DNA from: Gliomastix tumulicola
Taxonomy: Eukaryota > Ascomycota > Sordariomycetes > Hypocreales > Bionectriaceae
Length of the DNA stretch: 64,000 nt
Direction of reading: 5' to 3'
Assembly: GCA_001599755.1 (NCBI GenBank)
Contig: BCHX01000002.1
Span: 3,268,330-3,332,329, forward strand
Position numbers and translations under genes: made by a program. This document shows, one piece after another, positions 39,646 to 50,951 of the stretch (positions within the stretch are counted from its first letter, which is position 1; each line of letters starts with the position of its first letter). The notes under the pieces are model-generated. The model had not been told where the DNA came from, did no database searches, and saw nothing but the letters and a program-made list of their open reading frames with translations.

Positions 39646-41743
39646 TTAAGTGCTCGGAGGATCGGCCCTAAGGAAGAAAAAAATCACAAGTCAGACATCA
39701 TGCTCAAGACAAGGAAAGTGCAGATACTCACCCGTTATAGGTCAGATGAACCATGAGGTCCCCTTCGTGGTTGAAGACAGCATTATCGAACAAGAAGCTG
39801 CCGTACCCGGGCAGGAAGAGTCGGTGGTGGTTCGCGAGCGCGTTGAACAACTCTCCCTCCACTTTGGCGAAAGCATCGTCCAGACTGCCTTGTAGCTGGC
39901 CTCTGATTTCATTGGCGATCTCTGCAGGGTCTCGCTCCCACTGCATTGTGCCGGAGGGATCGACGCTAACATCGATATGGTTCGCGCCGACCTTCTCGAA
40001 TTTCAGGCCTCCCTTGCTGATGGACGCGATGCCTATCGTGACGGCGAAGGAGATGTGGAACAACATATCGTAGCTGCAGGTTTGAAGGAAAAACGGAGTG
40101 TCAGCTTCTTCTTGTCCGGCTCATCATTGCCCAACTCTGAATGTGTCGATAGAAGTTGAATTAGATAAAGAACTCACTACGAGTAGTCTTTGTGGTTTGC
40201 GTGAAACTCAAAGTCGTAATTCCCTGTCAGACTGATCGTATCCGAGCCGGGCGAGAAGCTCAGCGTGCCACACAGGGGGGGCGGATCGCGTTCTGAATGT
40301 CTTCCTTGTCAGTTGTCTTACACCCTCTGCGACTTCTCGGGAGCTACACGCGCGTACCTTGGCCGATCCTGGTCATGGTCCGTTGTTCAACTCTATACCA
40401 GTCGGTGCTGTCATCCGGGTCCTCCGCCGAAGCATTCGCCCAGAACCGTTGTCCTCCCCAATACCAAGAGCAGGAATCCCTGCGCTGGAACCAGTAGCAG
40501 TTGAAGTCGTCGTACTTGCTTTCGTCTCCGATCTTGTAGGTAGGAAGCGCAATAAAGGGGTACCTCCCGTGGCCTGCCCACCGCACCGAGCCCCTCTCGA
40601 CGGGGATGACAATCAGCCCCCTGAGCAGCTTGTGGAAGACGGAGAACATCCAGTTCTCCCAGAACAGATCGTGGCGCATGACGAACGTCGCGTCGTGGAC
40701 TTGATCTACGAGCTGGCCGGAGTAGGCAATGTCGCCTTTCGTAGGGGGGGTCTCGAAATTGGACATCATGAGGTAGCAGAGCGCGTTCATGTCGTCGTCG
40801 TTCCTCGGGACGGAGCCCCCCGACTTCCAGGGATAGATGTCGTAGTCGATGCTCGTGGGTGGGAAGGATGGGACGTACTTGTTCACTGGAAATGATAGTC
40901 AGCCATGTGCCGCTCCGACACCCTGTAAGAGTGGGTAGGTCCCGTGGATAGGTCCCCGTGGGTAGGCCTTACGCTCATCGTCGTCCTTGGTTCTCTGCGC
41001 CGAGTAGCCAAGCAGGTCTTTGCCATCGTCCTGCATGTCGCCCAGCCACCCGATGCTGATAAAGTTGGCGATGTCTCTCTTGGTCGTTGTATCCAGAGCG
41101 TCCCAATCACTCTGATGGTTGCCAAAGCTGCTCAGTCCCTCGTCCCATTTTGTGGTAGCTATAAAGTCCACCTTAGCGTCATGGTATACTCTCACAAACG
41201 ACGGCAGGATTAACCAACACGTAGAGTCCAGGAAGAGTCTGGTAAGCGTAAAGTCGGAATTCGGCAGTCCGGCGCGATTCTTGTACTTCATGTATTCTGG
41301 GCCGTCCTTGATAACCTCCTTGCGCCCTAGTAAAGGCTGGGTTAGACTATTCTCAACCATCGGCAGACCCCTGTAGAGCTTAGCTGCGGGCAGCACTCAC
41401 CGATAGTGACGCCGAATGCAAAGGACCAGTCTTTGATGTCCCAATCAATAGGGTCTTTTCTCTTTCGGTGACTACTGAACGTTCCCTTGGTCATGCGCAT
41501 GATGAAGTATAGCTGGGGATCCGTCGTGTTCACTTGGAGCTGGACGGATGGAATCCCGACATCCGTCTCGAGGAAATATCTGGGTGCCAGATCATCATAG
41601 ACGAAGTGCTTGAGAGGGTTGTCGTCATCATCGACCTGAGCCTGGTTCCACATGTACTCGAAAGACGTGTTAATGGTCTTCTGGGATATGGCGATGATCT
41701 GGTGGTACGGATCCGGCTTGGTAGAGTTGATGTAGCTCCCCAT
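39646..41743 (-). CDS. Gene A: unrecognised 567-aa protein, divergent partner of gene B
   Basis: Six exons (41743-41401, 41326-40973, 40885-40358, 40292-40178, 40073-39733 with 39732 as last base, 39667-39646) sum to 1704 nt, or 567 aa. Every intron (64-104 nt) has GT-AG borders and restores frame. The last exon is only 22 nt. I recall fungal proteins of unknown function beginning with this pattern: PYHQIIAISQKTINTSFEYMW, then VPSVQLQV-like (IPSVQLQVNTTDPQLYF) and DWSFAFGVTIG. The body is rich in Trp, Asp and Tyr (YWFQRRDSCSWYWGG, WDALDTTTKRDI). There is no signal peptide and no clear membrane segment, so it is probably soluble and intracellular. A TATA box lies 108 bp upstream. Its job is unknown; the shared promoter with gene B suggests they work together. 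Confidence 0.8.
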
Positions 41744-41850
41744 GATGGCGACGGTAGTGAGAAAAGGGGTTTCAAGGCAGAGAGGTATGATGCTTTTTGG
41801 GCATTAAGAGCGTGCAATTTTCTGAAGCGGTGGCATAGGATATTTGGAGC

Positions 41851-41857
41851 TTATATA
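41851..41857 (-). promoter_or_regulatory. TATA box of gene A
   Basis: TATATAA on the minus strand, 108 bp upstream of the ATG at 41743. Confidence 0.55.
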
Positions 41858-42571
41858 GAAGATGGCTGAGACACCCGCAGACGGAATCATATTCAGGCCA
41901 TAGGGCTGATGGATGCATATTGCCATGGACCCCTTCCATGTGGCTCAATTCGGGAACCCTCTCTTGCCACTCCTGCATAAAAAAAAACAGCTGTGTGAGG
42001 GGTCTCTGCGCAGTAGTGGACCTGGTAAGGGTGCATTGCAATATCGGTGGCCTATCAGGAACAGGATATGCCCGGCCTGCGGGCTGCACCGTTGCAGCTC
42101 AGCTACGACCGTATTTCCCTCATTACCGTTTTGAGAACGTCTCCTCTCATCGTGAGGGGTATCATAAGTCTCGAATACGAGATGTGCGGTCACCCGTTGG
42201 AAAGACAATCAATATCAGCTGTCCATCGACACGCCATCACTTCCCGTTTCGATTTTGCATGCCCTGGTAAGCAAGCATGTGAGAGTAAATCATGCGCTGG
42301 CCCCCGGTAAGTGGCTGGCTGAGTCCGTCATCCCTTTGGCTGATTGGACCTCTGGTATCTTCCGTTATATTTCCCCTCTTTTGCAGGGCCGTTTCGATGT
42401 TGTCTGCTCAGCTGGTTACATGTCACCCCACCTTCCAAATGAGACGCTGGCAGAAATCATGGACATTCAACCCCTCATAGAGGTGTGAGTCCGGCATAAG
42501 CAGAGGCCGGGGGAACCAATTCGTCGTGTACCACCTGTTGAGGTCGATGAGAATCTACCTGACAACAGACA

Positions 42572-42578
42572 TATATAT
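42572..42578 (+). promoter_or_regulatory. TATA box of gene B
   Basis: TATATAT 125 bp upstream of the ATG at 42703. Confidence 0.5.
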
Positions 42579-42702
42579 GACTTGGGATAGCGCTGTTTCG
42601 CATTGTCGCCTTTCATAAAAAAAAACTGCAAAAATTCCTCACCCAGCCATTGCATAACTCTTCTCCCAGCCGTGGACCTTTGCTGTCCACACATCATCCG
42701 CC

Positions 42703-45700
42703 ATGGTCATCGTCAAGCAAGACTCGGAGCTCATGACAAACTATGTCGCCGCCAATCCCGTCCCGGCCGGCGATCGATTCGCCGTATTCACCGACGACCG
42801 GCAACGTCCCGCCGTATTTGCTCTCAGCGAGAACAAGATCCTCGAGCTGATCATAGTCATCAACGGCACGTCCACAAAGCTCAACTTTGGCAGCACCTGC
42901 GGCGCGTTCGACGCCAAAGCTCAGGTCCAGGCCTTCGCCGTGACTCAGGGAGATGACGGGACGCTTGATATTTCCGTCGCAGTACCTGGCAATGGTGGCC
43001 TGTCCAACTACTTCCTGTTCCATGGCGTCGAGCCGAAGGAGCTACAGGGCAGGATTCCTAGCTCCAAGATCATCAGAGGAACACAGTTTCCCCTAGTGAA
43101 GCACATATTCCAGGTTCGTGGCTGGCCCCCCGGGACGACTTTCTTTGCCATACAAGTAGCAAGGTATCCCAGATACTAGTACTCATGGGAAGCAAACAGC
43201 AAAACAGGAGGATTAGCAACAAGCCGGGCCTGCCGATGGTCATGGTGTCGTTTAAAAATCCGCACACCACAGTCTCGACCGAAGATCTCAGCTATGTCCT
43301 GTTCGACGGCTCAGCCGCCTCTCTCTCCAAGTGGGACATGGCTACCAACCCCAAGAAAGTCATTGATGTCGCCCTGGGAAGTACTGTGAACGGAGACGGT
43401 GCTTTGATCCTGTATGAGGACTCGAAGGGAGAGCAAAGCGGCCCTGCCGAGATGTTTCTGCAGTATAAATACTTCTCGGGTCGATCCAAGGGCTTCGTCG
43501 TGGAGCCGAAATGCCCAGCTGGTAAGTCCTCTCTCATACCGATGGCATCTCGACATGCCACTATAAGTTGCTGACAGCTAGTCTCCCGCCTAGGCGCGAC
43601 TTGCCTCAGCTCCTATCTCCATCCCGACTCTGGTCAGAGCATCATGCTCGTCGGAGGCAAGGAAATTACGAAGTTCACCGCCACGCAGTATACCTCTTCG
43701 ACAAAACGAGGCACCGTCATCAACACACCAGACCACATTGGCGGCCTCAAGGACCTGAATGTGTCCCAGAGCGGACAAGAGCTGAGGCTCTGGTACACTA
43801 CTGATGCGGATGCCGTACACTACTATACCACGACGACCAAGGACCCAACAAAGGGCACGGTGATTCCTCTACTTGCCGAAAGGGAGGGAGGCCGTGTGTC
43901 TCCGATGCTCCAGGCGAGGTCCGCAATCGACAAGAATGACAAGGAGCTGGTCAGCAGCCTGATATCCGTGGACGAAACGGGCAATCTCACGCTCCTGCAG
44001 CAAGACTCTTCGACGCAGATCTGGCAGCAGTGCCCCTTCTGGTACGCAAGTCAGAAGGACATCATGGAGCTCAAGGGGTACCTCCTGCGTATGCACGCCA
44101 CGGCTGCAGAGGAGGACAAGGATGAAAAAGCTACGGCCATCCCGGGCTGCTATCTGCGCGTCAGCAGCTCCGGCGTGGTGCGGTGCATCATCAACGGCCG
44201 TGATGCGACTGTCTCCCCGACGCCGCAGTGGTTCCAGACGGACACGAAGGGCGTGCTGAACATCATGCTCCAGAACGACGACGCGACCTGCCACGAGTTC
44301 TGCGCCGACGCCTACCGCACCCACGAGCCGGGAAGCCCAGAGACCCCGCTGCGCGAGATCAAGGTCCTCAACCCGGCGAGCAAGCATGTGAAGAAGCTTG
44401 AAGGCGTCAAGACCGCCGCGGACCTCCGGGCCCTCCAGGCACCGGATGGGACCAGAATGGTTGACGGCAACATCTCCGACGAGGATGCGAAGAACGGTGC
44501 TACGTGCATCAGCACCCTCGTGGACCAGGTGCACAAGTTCTACGAGGACGAGAGGCAGAAGACAGTTCGGGAGCACCACGAGAGGCTGTGGTCCTCTTTC
44601 AGGGCCGGGGAGCCCCTGCCGACTGGCATCTTCCTCACGTGGAAAGATTTAGGAGACGCGATCAGTGGAGCGTGGCATTATGTTCAGCGCAAGTTCAAAG
44701 AGGTCGAGAAATGGGGCGTCAAGTTCGTCGGTAAGTGATCATTCACACCCCCTCTATAAGTCCAAGGGTTGCTGACTGGGATTCTCGTGTGATAAGAGGA
44801 CACAGCGGGAAAAGTGTGGAAGTTCGTCGTGCACTTGGCTGGCGAGGCCATCGAGCTTGCCCTGGACACGGTGTCCGCCATCGTCAACGCCATCACATGG
44901 GTCTTTAAGAAGCTCGGCGCCCTCATCGAAAAGATCTTTGACTTCTTCAAGTTTCTCTTCGGGTGGAACGACATCCTCGACACCGCTGACAGCCTTGCCG
45001 CCATGTTCAATGCCTCTCTCGACTACGGCCAGGAGCTGGTGCAGAAGACCGAAGTCAACATTGATTCCTGGTTGGAGAATCTCCGGACCACCATCAAATC
45101 CCAGCTCTCAACCCTGCAGAACTACAACTACAGCACTGTCGCAGCCTCCGCCGCAAGTCAAGGGGAGGAGACCGGGTTGGAAATGGCGCCCCTGCCGGCT
45201 GCTATTGATGCTGAAGATCCCCACGATGCGACCAAGTCCGGCGTTGCCTATAACTGGTCTACGTATTACTTCACCTACGGGGGAGGCTACTCTAATGCTG
45301 TCATCGATGATGGTGCAAATGCCGAAGAATCTTACTCGGCTACCTCTGCGGATCAGAAGATTGTCGAAATATGGAACAACATCCAGGGAGAACTGGAATC
45401 CATTGCCAAAACATCATCGAATGTGTTCAAGGACGTCATCGACTTCTTCGTCTCTGGGGGACGTGACATCGGAGGTCTTATGGGCAAGATCTCTGTCGAG
45501 CTCGTTGATGAGATGATCGACTCTCTCAAGAAGTTTTCGGAGATTCTGCTCGAGACCTTGTCCGTGGGAATAGGTCTCACGCAGTCCATGGCCAACAAAA
45601 CCATCCGCCTTCCCGTCCTCGGCTCGCTGTGGGAGAAGGTCATCGCGAAGGGCCGCGGTCCACTGACGCTGCTGTACCTCATCTCTCTCATGATAGCGAT

Positions 45701-46580
45701 TCCGACAACCGTTCTGTACAAGGCGACTCTCAAGGCAGCGCCTCCTAAGCTCAAGGGCCGCGTGGACTCGAGTGCCTTCAAGAAGTATGTCAACGGCGAA
45801 GGGGACGGGGGCATCGCCAGGGATATCCAGAACTTTGTCTTGTCAGCCGGCTCCAGTCTTGAGATGGTGTACGGAGAGTTCGAGACGCTGGCTCTTCTTG
45901 CCGACGGAACCTTTGAAGGGACTGGCTTAGAGTCATCCCCCATCGGGCCGATAGCGCAGGTGATGGGCGTTGTCAACTCGGCTGCGCTCATATTCGACAC
46001 GGTTGATGGCTTCTTCGGCTGGCCAGTAGGTAAGCCTGGTGGAAGCTCGTCTGTGTCCATGGATAACGAGACTGTGGGCAAGGTTGCCAAATATTCGGTA
46101 CGTGTATTATTTCACGACACTATTATTTCGCCATCCTCTTTGCTCCCCTTGTGCCGCCTTTCATTCCCTTACAAGCATAGGTATACTGACCTTCCTTGAT
46201 CATAGAAATGGGGTCTCAGGCTGGTCAAACTAGGCTCCAGCGTGGTAGTACTCATCGTCTCCAAGGCAAAAGCAGCCGAGCAGCCCGCCGTCAAGCGCTG
46301 GAAGGGAACGATCGCCGCGGTCATCTCAGTTCCGATGCTCTGTGCAGCTCTGACCATGGACATCAACTCTGCCGTTGAGGCGAAGAAGAAGACTGGTCTT
46401 ATCGTCGATGCGTTCATCGAGGCTTTCCTCAGCTTTGGAAAGCAGTGGGGCTACGCAGCGGCCTGCTGGAACAATGAGGTCGAGAATGAAGTCCAGTATG
46501 TTGGGTTGGCAGTAAAGCAGGCGTGCACGTATGCACGTTATACGCTTAAGGTGGTTGATTTCGTGGAGGGCCATATATGA
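42703..46580 (+). CDS. Gene B: unrecognised 1181-aa protein, beta-propeller-like N half and helical hydrophobic C half
   Basis: Five exons (42703-43113, 43200-43521, 43594-44730, 44797-46097, 46206-46580) sum to 3546 nt, or 1181 aa, all junctions in frame. Residues 1-430 contain repeated strand units (VFALSENKILELIIVINGTS, SYVLFDGSAASLSKWD, GQELRLWYTTDADAVHYY, VDETGNLTLLQQD), which look like propeller blades of the lectin-like kind. After a Cys-containing middle comes a helical region of about 500 residues: amphipathic segments (IVNAITWVFKKLGALIEKIF, FLFGWNDILDTADSLAAMF), a hydrophobic stretch (LTLLYLISLMIAIPTTVLYK) and GPIAQVMGVVNSAALIFDTV. No signal peptide is seen. The layout, a binding half plus a membrane-active-looking half, is suggestive, but no function is established. 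The ATG context (CCGCCATGG) is strong. Confidence 0.8.
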
Positions 46581-47467
46581 CGAAGGGACCGGACTAGAGG
46601 GGGCAAACGCAAGGATGACAGGACATTCTTAGTGTCTGAAAACTGCTGGTAGTTTCATCGTAAAAGCATGAGTCTTTATAAAGAAATGGAAAGAAATTAA
46701 AAAAAAAAAACCATGTTTAACATCCGTACAGCACGAATGGCACCCAATGAAGAGGAGGATAACCAGCCAAGGGGGCCGCTTCATGCTTGCCAACGACCGC
46801 ATGAACAGCGTTGATTTTACACCAAGGGAAAAGTGTGCGTGCGTGCAGGAGCACCGAACGACAGAGATTGGGCCTAGCATTGTGGGGATTGCTGAAATGC
46901 GAACCATTTGCGACTGACCGGCAGCGTCGGGCAAACCGCCAAGAATGTTGACGCGTGGACAGCTTTAGGCAACAGTACGGCGGTATCACATATGATTCTA
47001 TGGAACGACAGCTGGCGTGCTGGCTGTTTTACAGACCCATACCTATCTATTGGGCATAGTGGCTACCACACCTGCTCGGGGGAAAGGCTCTGCGATACTG
47101 ACTTGTCCAGAGGCGGTATAAGCAACATGAAATGTTTACACGGATATATGATGCCCACTACCAGTGATTTCAGGTCGAGACTTTGTGGCGGGCGCCGTAG
47201 TCATGACCCGAATATTCTATTTATTTTTTGTTCTACTCTAGATTGATAACAACAACTACTGTGGCTTGATTAATGCCCACTCTATTACGATGGCAATGTT
47301 GGCTAGCCGACGGGACGCTATAGTTTGGTGGCTGTCCAACTTGGGTGTAACTTGACCAACCTCTTACCATGATGGCCCCAACATTTTCATTGTGCTGAGG
47401 TCAAAGCATGGCAGCTGACTTGTGTGGCTGGGACGCAACTCTAATTAATCGATCTGCGCCATGATAA
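46581..47467. other. Spacer between genes B and C
   Basis: Includes an A-run near 46700 and no gene; the right part is the promoter of gene C. Confidence 0.6.
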
Positions 47468-47476
47468 TATATATAA
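47468..47476 (+). promoter_or_regulatory. TATA box of gene C
   Basis: TATATATAA 200 bp upstream of the ATG at 47676; the leader between them is pyrimidine-rich. Confidence 0.5.
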
Positions 47477-47675
47477 GAAGAGCATTAGCTCGCTCCATCG
47501 ACCTGAATACTTGCTTCCCTCCATATCTCTAAGCTCCAGCACTTATACCCTTCAACAACACCGTCCGGGGAAAAAAAAAAAACCTAAGCGCCAAGTACCT
47601 TGACTAAGATCATCTACTCGAAGAGAAGATATTTATCCCAAGAAAATCTACAGACCCCGGGAGGGGCATTTCAGT

Positions 47676-48350
47676 ATGACAAGAATCAGAATTATGGGAA
47701 TGTCTTTCAAGCGCTCCGTGTCTCCGTCCTCGCCGGACACATCACGCCAAAAGAAGGACAACCCCAAAGAAGATAAGAAGGCGGACAAGCGCAAGCAAGA
47801 GAAGAAGACGTACTCGCCCCCAGGCGTTGTCCCACCATGGACGCGTGCCGAGGATGTCACCACAGACTTCCGGATCTCCTGGGAAGACGAGATACGCATC
47901 CTCGGCCGCATCAACGCGCACACAGTCCAGGCAGCCGAGTTACTCAAGGCTCAGTGCTTTTCCGACACCGACATCATGGCCATCGTCGCGGCAGCTCGAC
48001 GAGGCTGCGAGGCAGCAGTGCTGTTCGTCTCCAGGTGTCACCTGATCAAGATGGAGGAGGACCGGGTCAAGGAGGTGGAGAGGGCCTGTGCCGATGTGAA
48101 GGCCGCCATTGAATCTGCCTGTGCTCACGTACCGAAAGAACTAATCATTCACGTGACCGCCGCCGCTGCTCGGGCTATCAATTCGTCTGTTATGGATGGC
48201 CTGCCGAAGAAGACTGCCTGCTCTGATAATAGAGCGTATCGGGTTCAGAACATTGCTCAGACGCGTATGTTCGCCGTTGTCTATACCGCGGTAATGGAGC
48301 AAATCGCAAAGCACTTCGGGCCGGCCCCTGGTATTGGCTTGCTCGACTAA
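47676..48350 (+). CDS. Gene C: small helical protein of unknown function
   Basis: Intronless 224-aa protein that I do not recognise. The first 50 residues are highly basic (KEDKKADKRKQEKK) and could act as a nuclear signal or a nucleic-acid or membrane contact. The rest is Ala-rich and helical (AAELLKAQCFSDTDIMAIVA, VKEVERACADVKAAIESACA, HVTAAAARAINSSVMD), with several Cys residues and no membrane segment. It lies 1.1 kb after gene B on the same strand with its own TATA box, so it is not co-transcribed but may be co-induced. ATG chosen as the first in frame; M7 or M9 are alternatives. Confidence 0.65.
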   Translation: MTRIRIMGMSFKRSVSPSSPDTSRQKKDNPKEDKKADKRKQEKKTYSPPGVVPPWTRAEDVTTDFRISWEDEIRILGRINAHTVQAAELLKAQCFSDTDIMAIVAAARRGCEAAVLFVSRCHLIKMEEDRVKEVERACADVKAAIESACAHVPKELIIHVTAAAARAINSSVMDGLPKKTACSDNRAYRVQNIAQTRMFAVVYTAVMEQIAKHFGPAPGIGLLD

Positions 48351-48726
48351 ATACGGGGCATATGACATGAGAAAGACGACTTTTGGAGAGGAAAATAAAT
48401 AATTCACAAAGATAAGGCACTTTCTGTCCTCAGTTATAGCTGCACCATTTTGGTGAAGACATCTCTACGGTTCAAATCCGTCTATATTCATTCCATTCCA
48501 GTCCAATCTAAATAGACATTGTCACTACGATTAAAGCGTGTGTATACCGTCTCTGCTACCTTAACGCACCAGCAAAGACGCCCCAGGTTCCCGTGGTAAT
48601 GATTAGGGCAACCAGAAATCACTAAAGACTATCGAAAAATGCCAGGTTGGCAAGTAGTCGAATAAGCACTTCAACTATAGGAGCATAACAATAACAATTT
48701 GGGTGCGTAGGTGGATGTTGGATAAT
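48351..48726. other. AT-rich, no gene
   Basis: Stop-rich in all frames; may be further decayed repeat sequence. Confidence 0.5.
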
Positions 48727-48786
48727 GCTTGAGCTATATGGCCACATAGCTTAGGTATGTATGTGACTCAAAATTTTCTTTCATTG
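48727..48786. repeat. Third copy of the degenerate repeat tail block
   Basis: GCTTGAGCTATATGGCCACA and the following GGTATGTATGTGACTCAA match the tail blocks at 7830-7886 and 8140-8195, 40 kb away, with mostly transition differences. It lies just past the point where the neighbouring HET frame ends. Confidence 0.5.
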
Positions 48787-48984
48787 AGTAGTTAGGAACT
48801 AGAAATTGAATCTTTGAATGCGTCTTTTCAATATTGACACTGGGAGGAGAGGGCAATAGAACCGCCTCCCTTGCCAAAACACACGAGATAACCTGCAATA
48901 GCCATTGTTCCAGCAGAGAGAGAATGATGAAAGGATAACATAACCAGACACTGGCATAGCTCTCGCACAATGCAAAATCAGAGA

Positions 48985-49584
48985 TTATACTAGCGTGACA
49001 TTCTCCCATCTCCGACCAGTGGCCTCGGTTGCTGGGCCCAGCCAGATGTAGACTGCCCTTGCGTATGTGTAGATGTCCTGCATGAGGGGAATCTGGCTGG
49101 ACTTTTCGTTGTCATTGGCTTGATTGATGCAGATAGCATCAACCCATATGGTTGACGTGCTGCCGTCCGAATCGCCCGACCTCACATCCGAGTCTCGAGC
49201 AAGCGGAACAATTGACTTGAGCGCTCGGTAGCAGTTGGGTGTGATGGGAACATCTGTACCATTGCACGTGACGGAATGAGTCGGTCCGTGGTTTGATCCC
49301 CAGACGTAGGACAATGCCGCAAAGGAAGGGCATTCCCGCATGTCAACCACGCTGAGTGTGCCGATGAGGTTCAGGTTTGTAGGGTCTTCCGAGGTGTGCC
49401 GAATCGTGAGGACTCGAATATACGGGCCGGTTGGTAGAGGGAGCGAAGCGTAGAGTCTTGATAAACGCTCCCAGCTAGTGAGACTGGACTCGGTTGACGG
49501 GGACAGCGGCTTGAGTATGGTGTGATTGCTGGAATCACGTCGGCGCTGTAGGGCAGCTCGCAAAGGCACCTTGAGCTTTGCCAT
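48985..49584 (-). pseudogene. Truncated HET-domain gene (N-terminal half)
   Basis: From the ATG at 49584 a 199-codon frame carries the front of a HET domain: GPYIRVLTIRHT, CPSFAALSYVWGSNHG, SIWVDAICINQANDNEKSSQ (Ser replaced here by STST context) and YTYARAVYIWLGPATEATG. It then stops. The expected later parts (R-x-W-x-x-QE, the WSWA-like tail) are absent from every frame downstream, and the sequence becomes AT-rich and repeat-like within 200 bp. The C-terminal half is therefore lost or replaced. It could still make a short HET-only protein. The start codon and first 199 codons look intact. Confidence 0.8.
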
Positions 49585-50729
49585 GACGTTCCCTGAGAGT
49601 TATCAATCTGCTCGTATCGAAGATCATGGTCCTGGAGGCGAGTCGAATGACTAGTCCAATATAGTGAGGACACAGACTGGCAATACTGGTCTGATATGCG
49701 AGCCTTTCGTAGACAAGTAGCCAAAGAAGCCAATGCCCCCGCAGATTTCCCCTACAACACTGCGCCACGGCCAGGCGTCGGCACCGCTGGGTACAACTCG
49801 GTGAGTGTTGTGGCGAAGCTTGTATGTCGATTCAACATGCTAGAGGCGGCTGGGTAAGGCAGTAGGCAAACCATTTGGAATTTGCCCCTCGCGACAAATC
49901 TCATCTCACATTGAATTTCGTCTTGGACTGGCTGCTGTGCAGGTGAGACACTGCCTGCAGCCATCGGGCCGCATTGGGCAGCAAGGCCTCAACGCCTGTC
50001 GATACGCCTTGTTTTGGCTGTGAGAGTGTGGGGGTCTAAAAAGTGAGGCGAATCTACATCCTTCGGGTTCTAAGGCGCAGCGGCTAGCGGAGTCCGGCCG
50101 GCACAACGGCGGCGCCATCGGTGACATAATATCAATGCATGCTGTCCTTACACCAGCCCAGAGCATTTCCAAAGCCTTTATGCCTTATACTCTATCACAC
50201 TGAGACGGACACGGAGGTTCAATGAATTTCTTTGCAATACGGTAAATGGAACCCGTTTTTAAAGGACCCCAGTGTCGAAAGCATCAGTAGGAGGTTAGGA
50301 GGAGGCGGTAAGACTGCGCATTAATGCTGCGGCTAACATAGAGACTGGTGACGCCGTGACTGCCTTGCAGATTCACACGTCCTTGTCGGGTAGACGCAAC
50401 CTATCCTGTGTATAGGTAAGAGTACTCTCATGCTCCATGCACTAGCAAAAGAGCAAAAATGCAAAAAGAAACATACAACAGCCGGTATTCGCTGGTCGTC
50501 ACCGACCCAACTACTAATCGGCCCCTTACTAGCTTGACTCTGGGAGAGCGGACGGGATCCCGTATTTTCTAGTAGGTATGGTCGTATGTGGTTGAACTGT
50601 TCGCTCATTCTAGTTATGAAGGGATTTGATATGGACAGGCCACTACTCCCCCCTAGCTCCCATGGCGACGATTCTTTGCCGAAAACTTGACTGGAGGAGC
50701 TGAATGGCGACGATATACCGCGGGGATGA
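49585..50729. other. Intergenic, no supported gene
   Basis: 1.1 kb of short overlapping frames on the minus strand without motifs. Confidence 0.5.
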
Positions 50730-50804
50730 CACCACTACGATCGTATTGACCAGCTGCTGGAGTCCTCGGAGCGATGCCCCCTATGCCGATTCATTGTTGA
50801 TTAG
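50730..50804 (+). pseudogene. Relic of a HET-type N-terminal segment
   Basis: A 24-codon stretch bounded by stops reads YDRIDQLLESSERCPLCRF, then IVD. The pattern of helix, then C-x-x-C-R, then a hydrophobic residue and D is the conserved lead-in of many HET proteins. It is isolated, so if real it is a leftover. Confidence 0.3.
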
Positions 50805-50827
50805 TAGATAGGTGATGAAGAAACTTT

Positions 50828-50951
50828 CTTAAACAAACGTCTCTGAAACATTAGCATAACCGCCATCATTCTAAATAAGGATGTCCGCCTTAAGCTAGCA
50901 ATGCTAACCGATGCTATAGTAGTCTTCTAGTACACGAGGGTCATAGATAGG
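50828..50951. repeat. Direct repeat, left copy (124 bp)
   Basis: Matches 57217-57340 in the same orientation over 124 bp without gaps, with about 21 differences (about 83% identity by hand count). It lies 1.0 kb upstream of the CHAT gene. Confidence 0.85.

Larger units (their letters stand above)
41744..42702. promoter_or_regulatory. Bidirectional promoter of genes A and B with six AGGGG/CCCCT elements
   Basis: A 959-bp region between divergent start codons. Core AGGGG or CCCCT (the fungal stress-response element) occurs at 41765-41769, 41930-41934, 41998-42002, 42155-42159, 42373-42377 and 42471-42475. About two would be expected by chance at even base composition. Whether a factor binds is inference. 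Confidence 0.45.

Noticed and set aside
48460..48500. Second B-box-like motif GGTTCAAATCC
   Set aside because: No D arm, anticodon arm or acceptor stem upstream; no tRNA.
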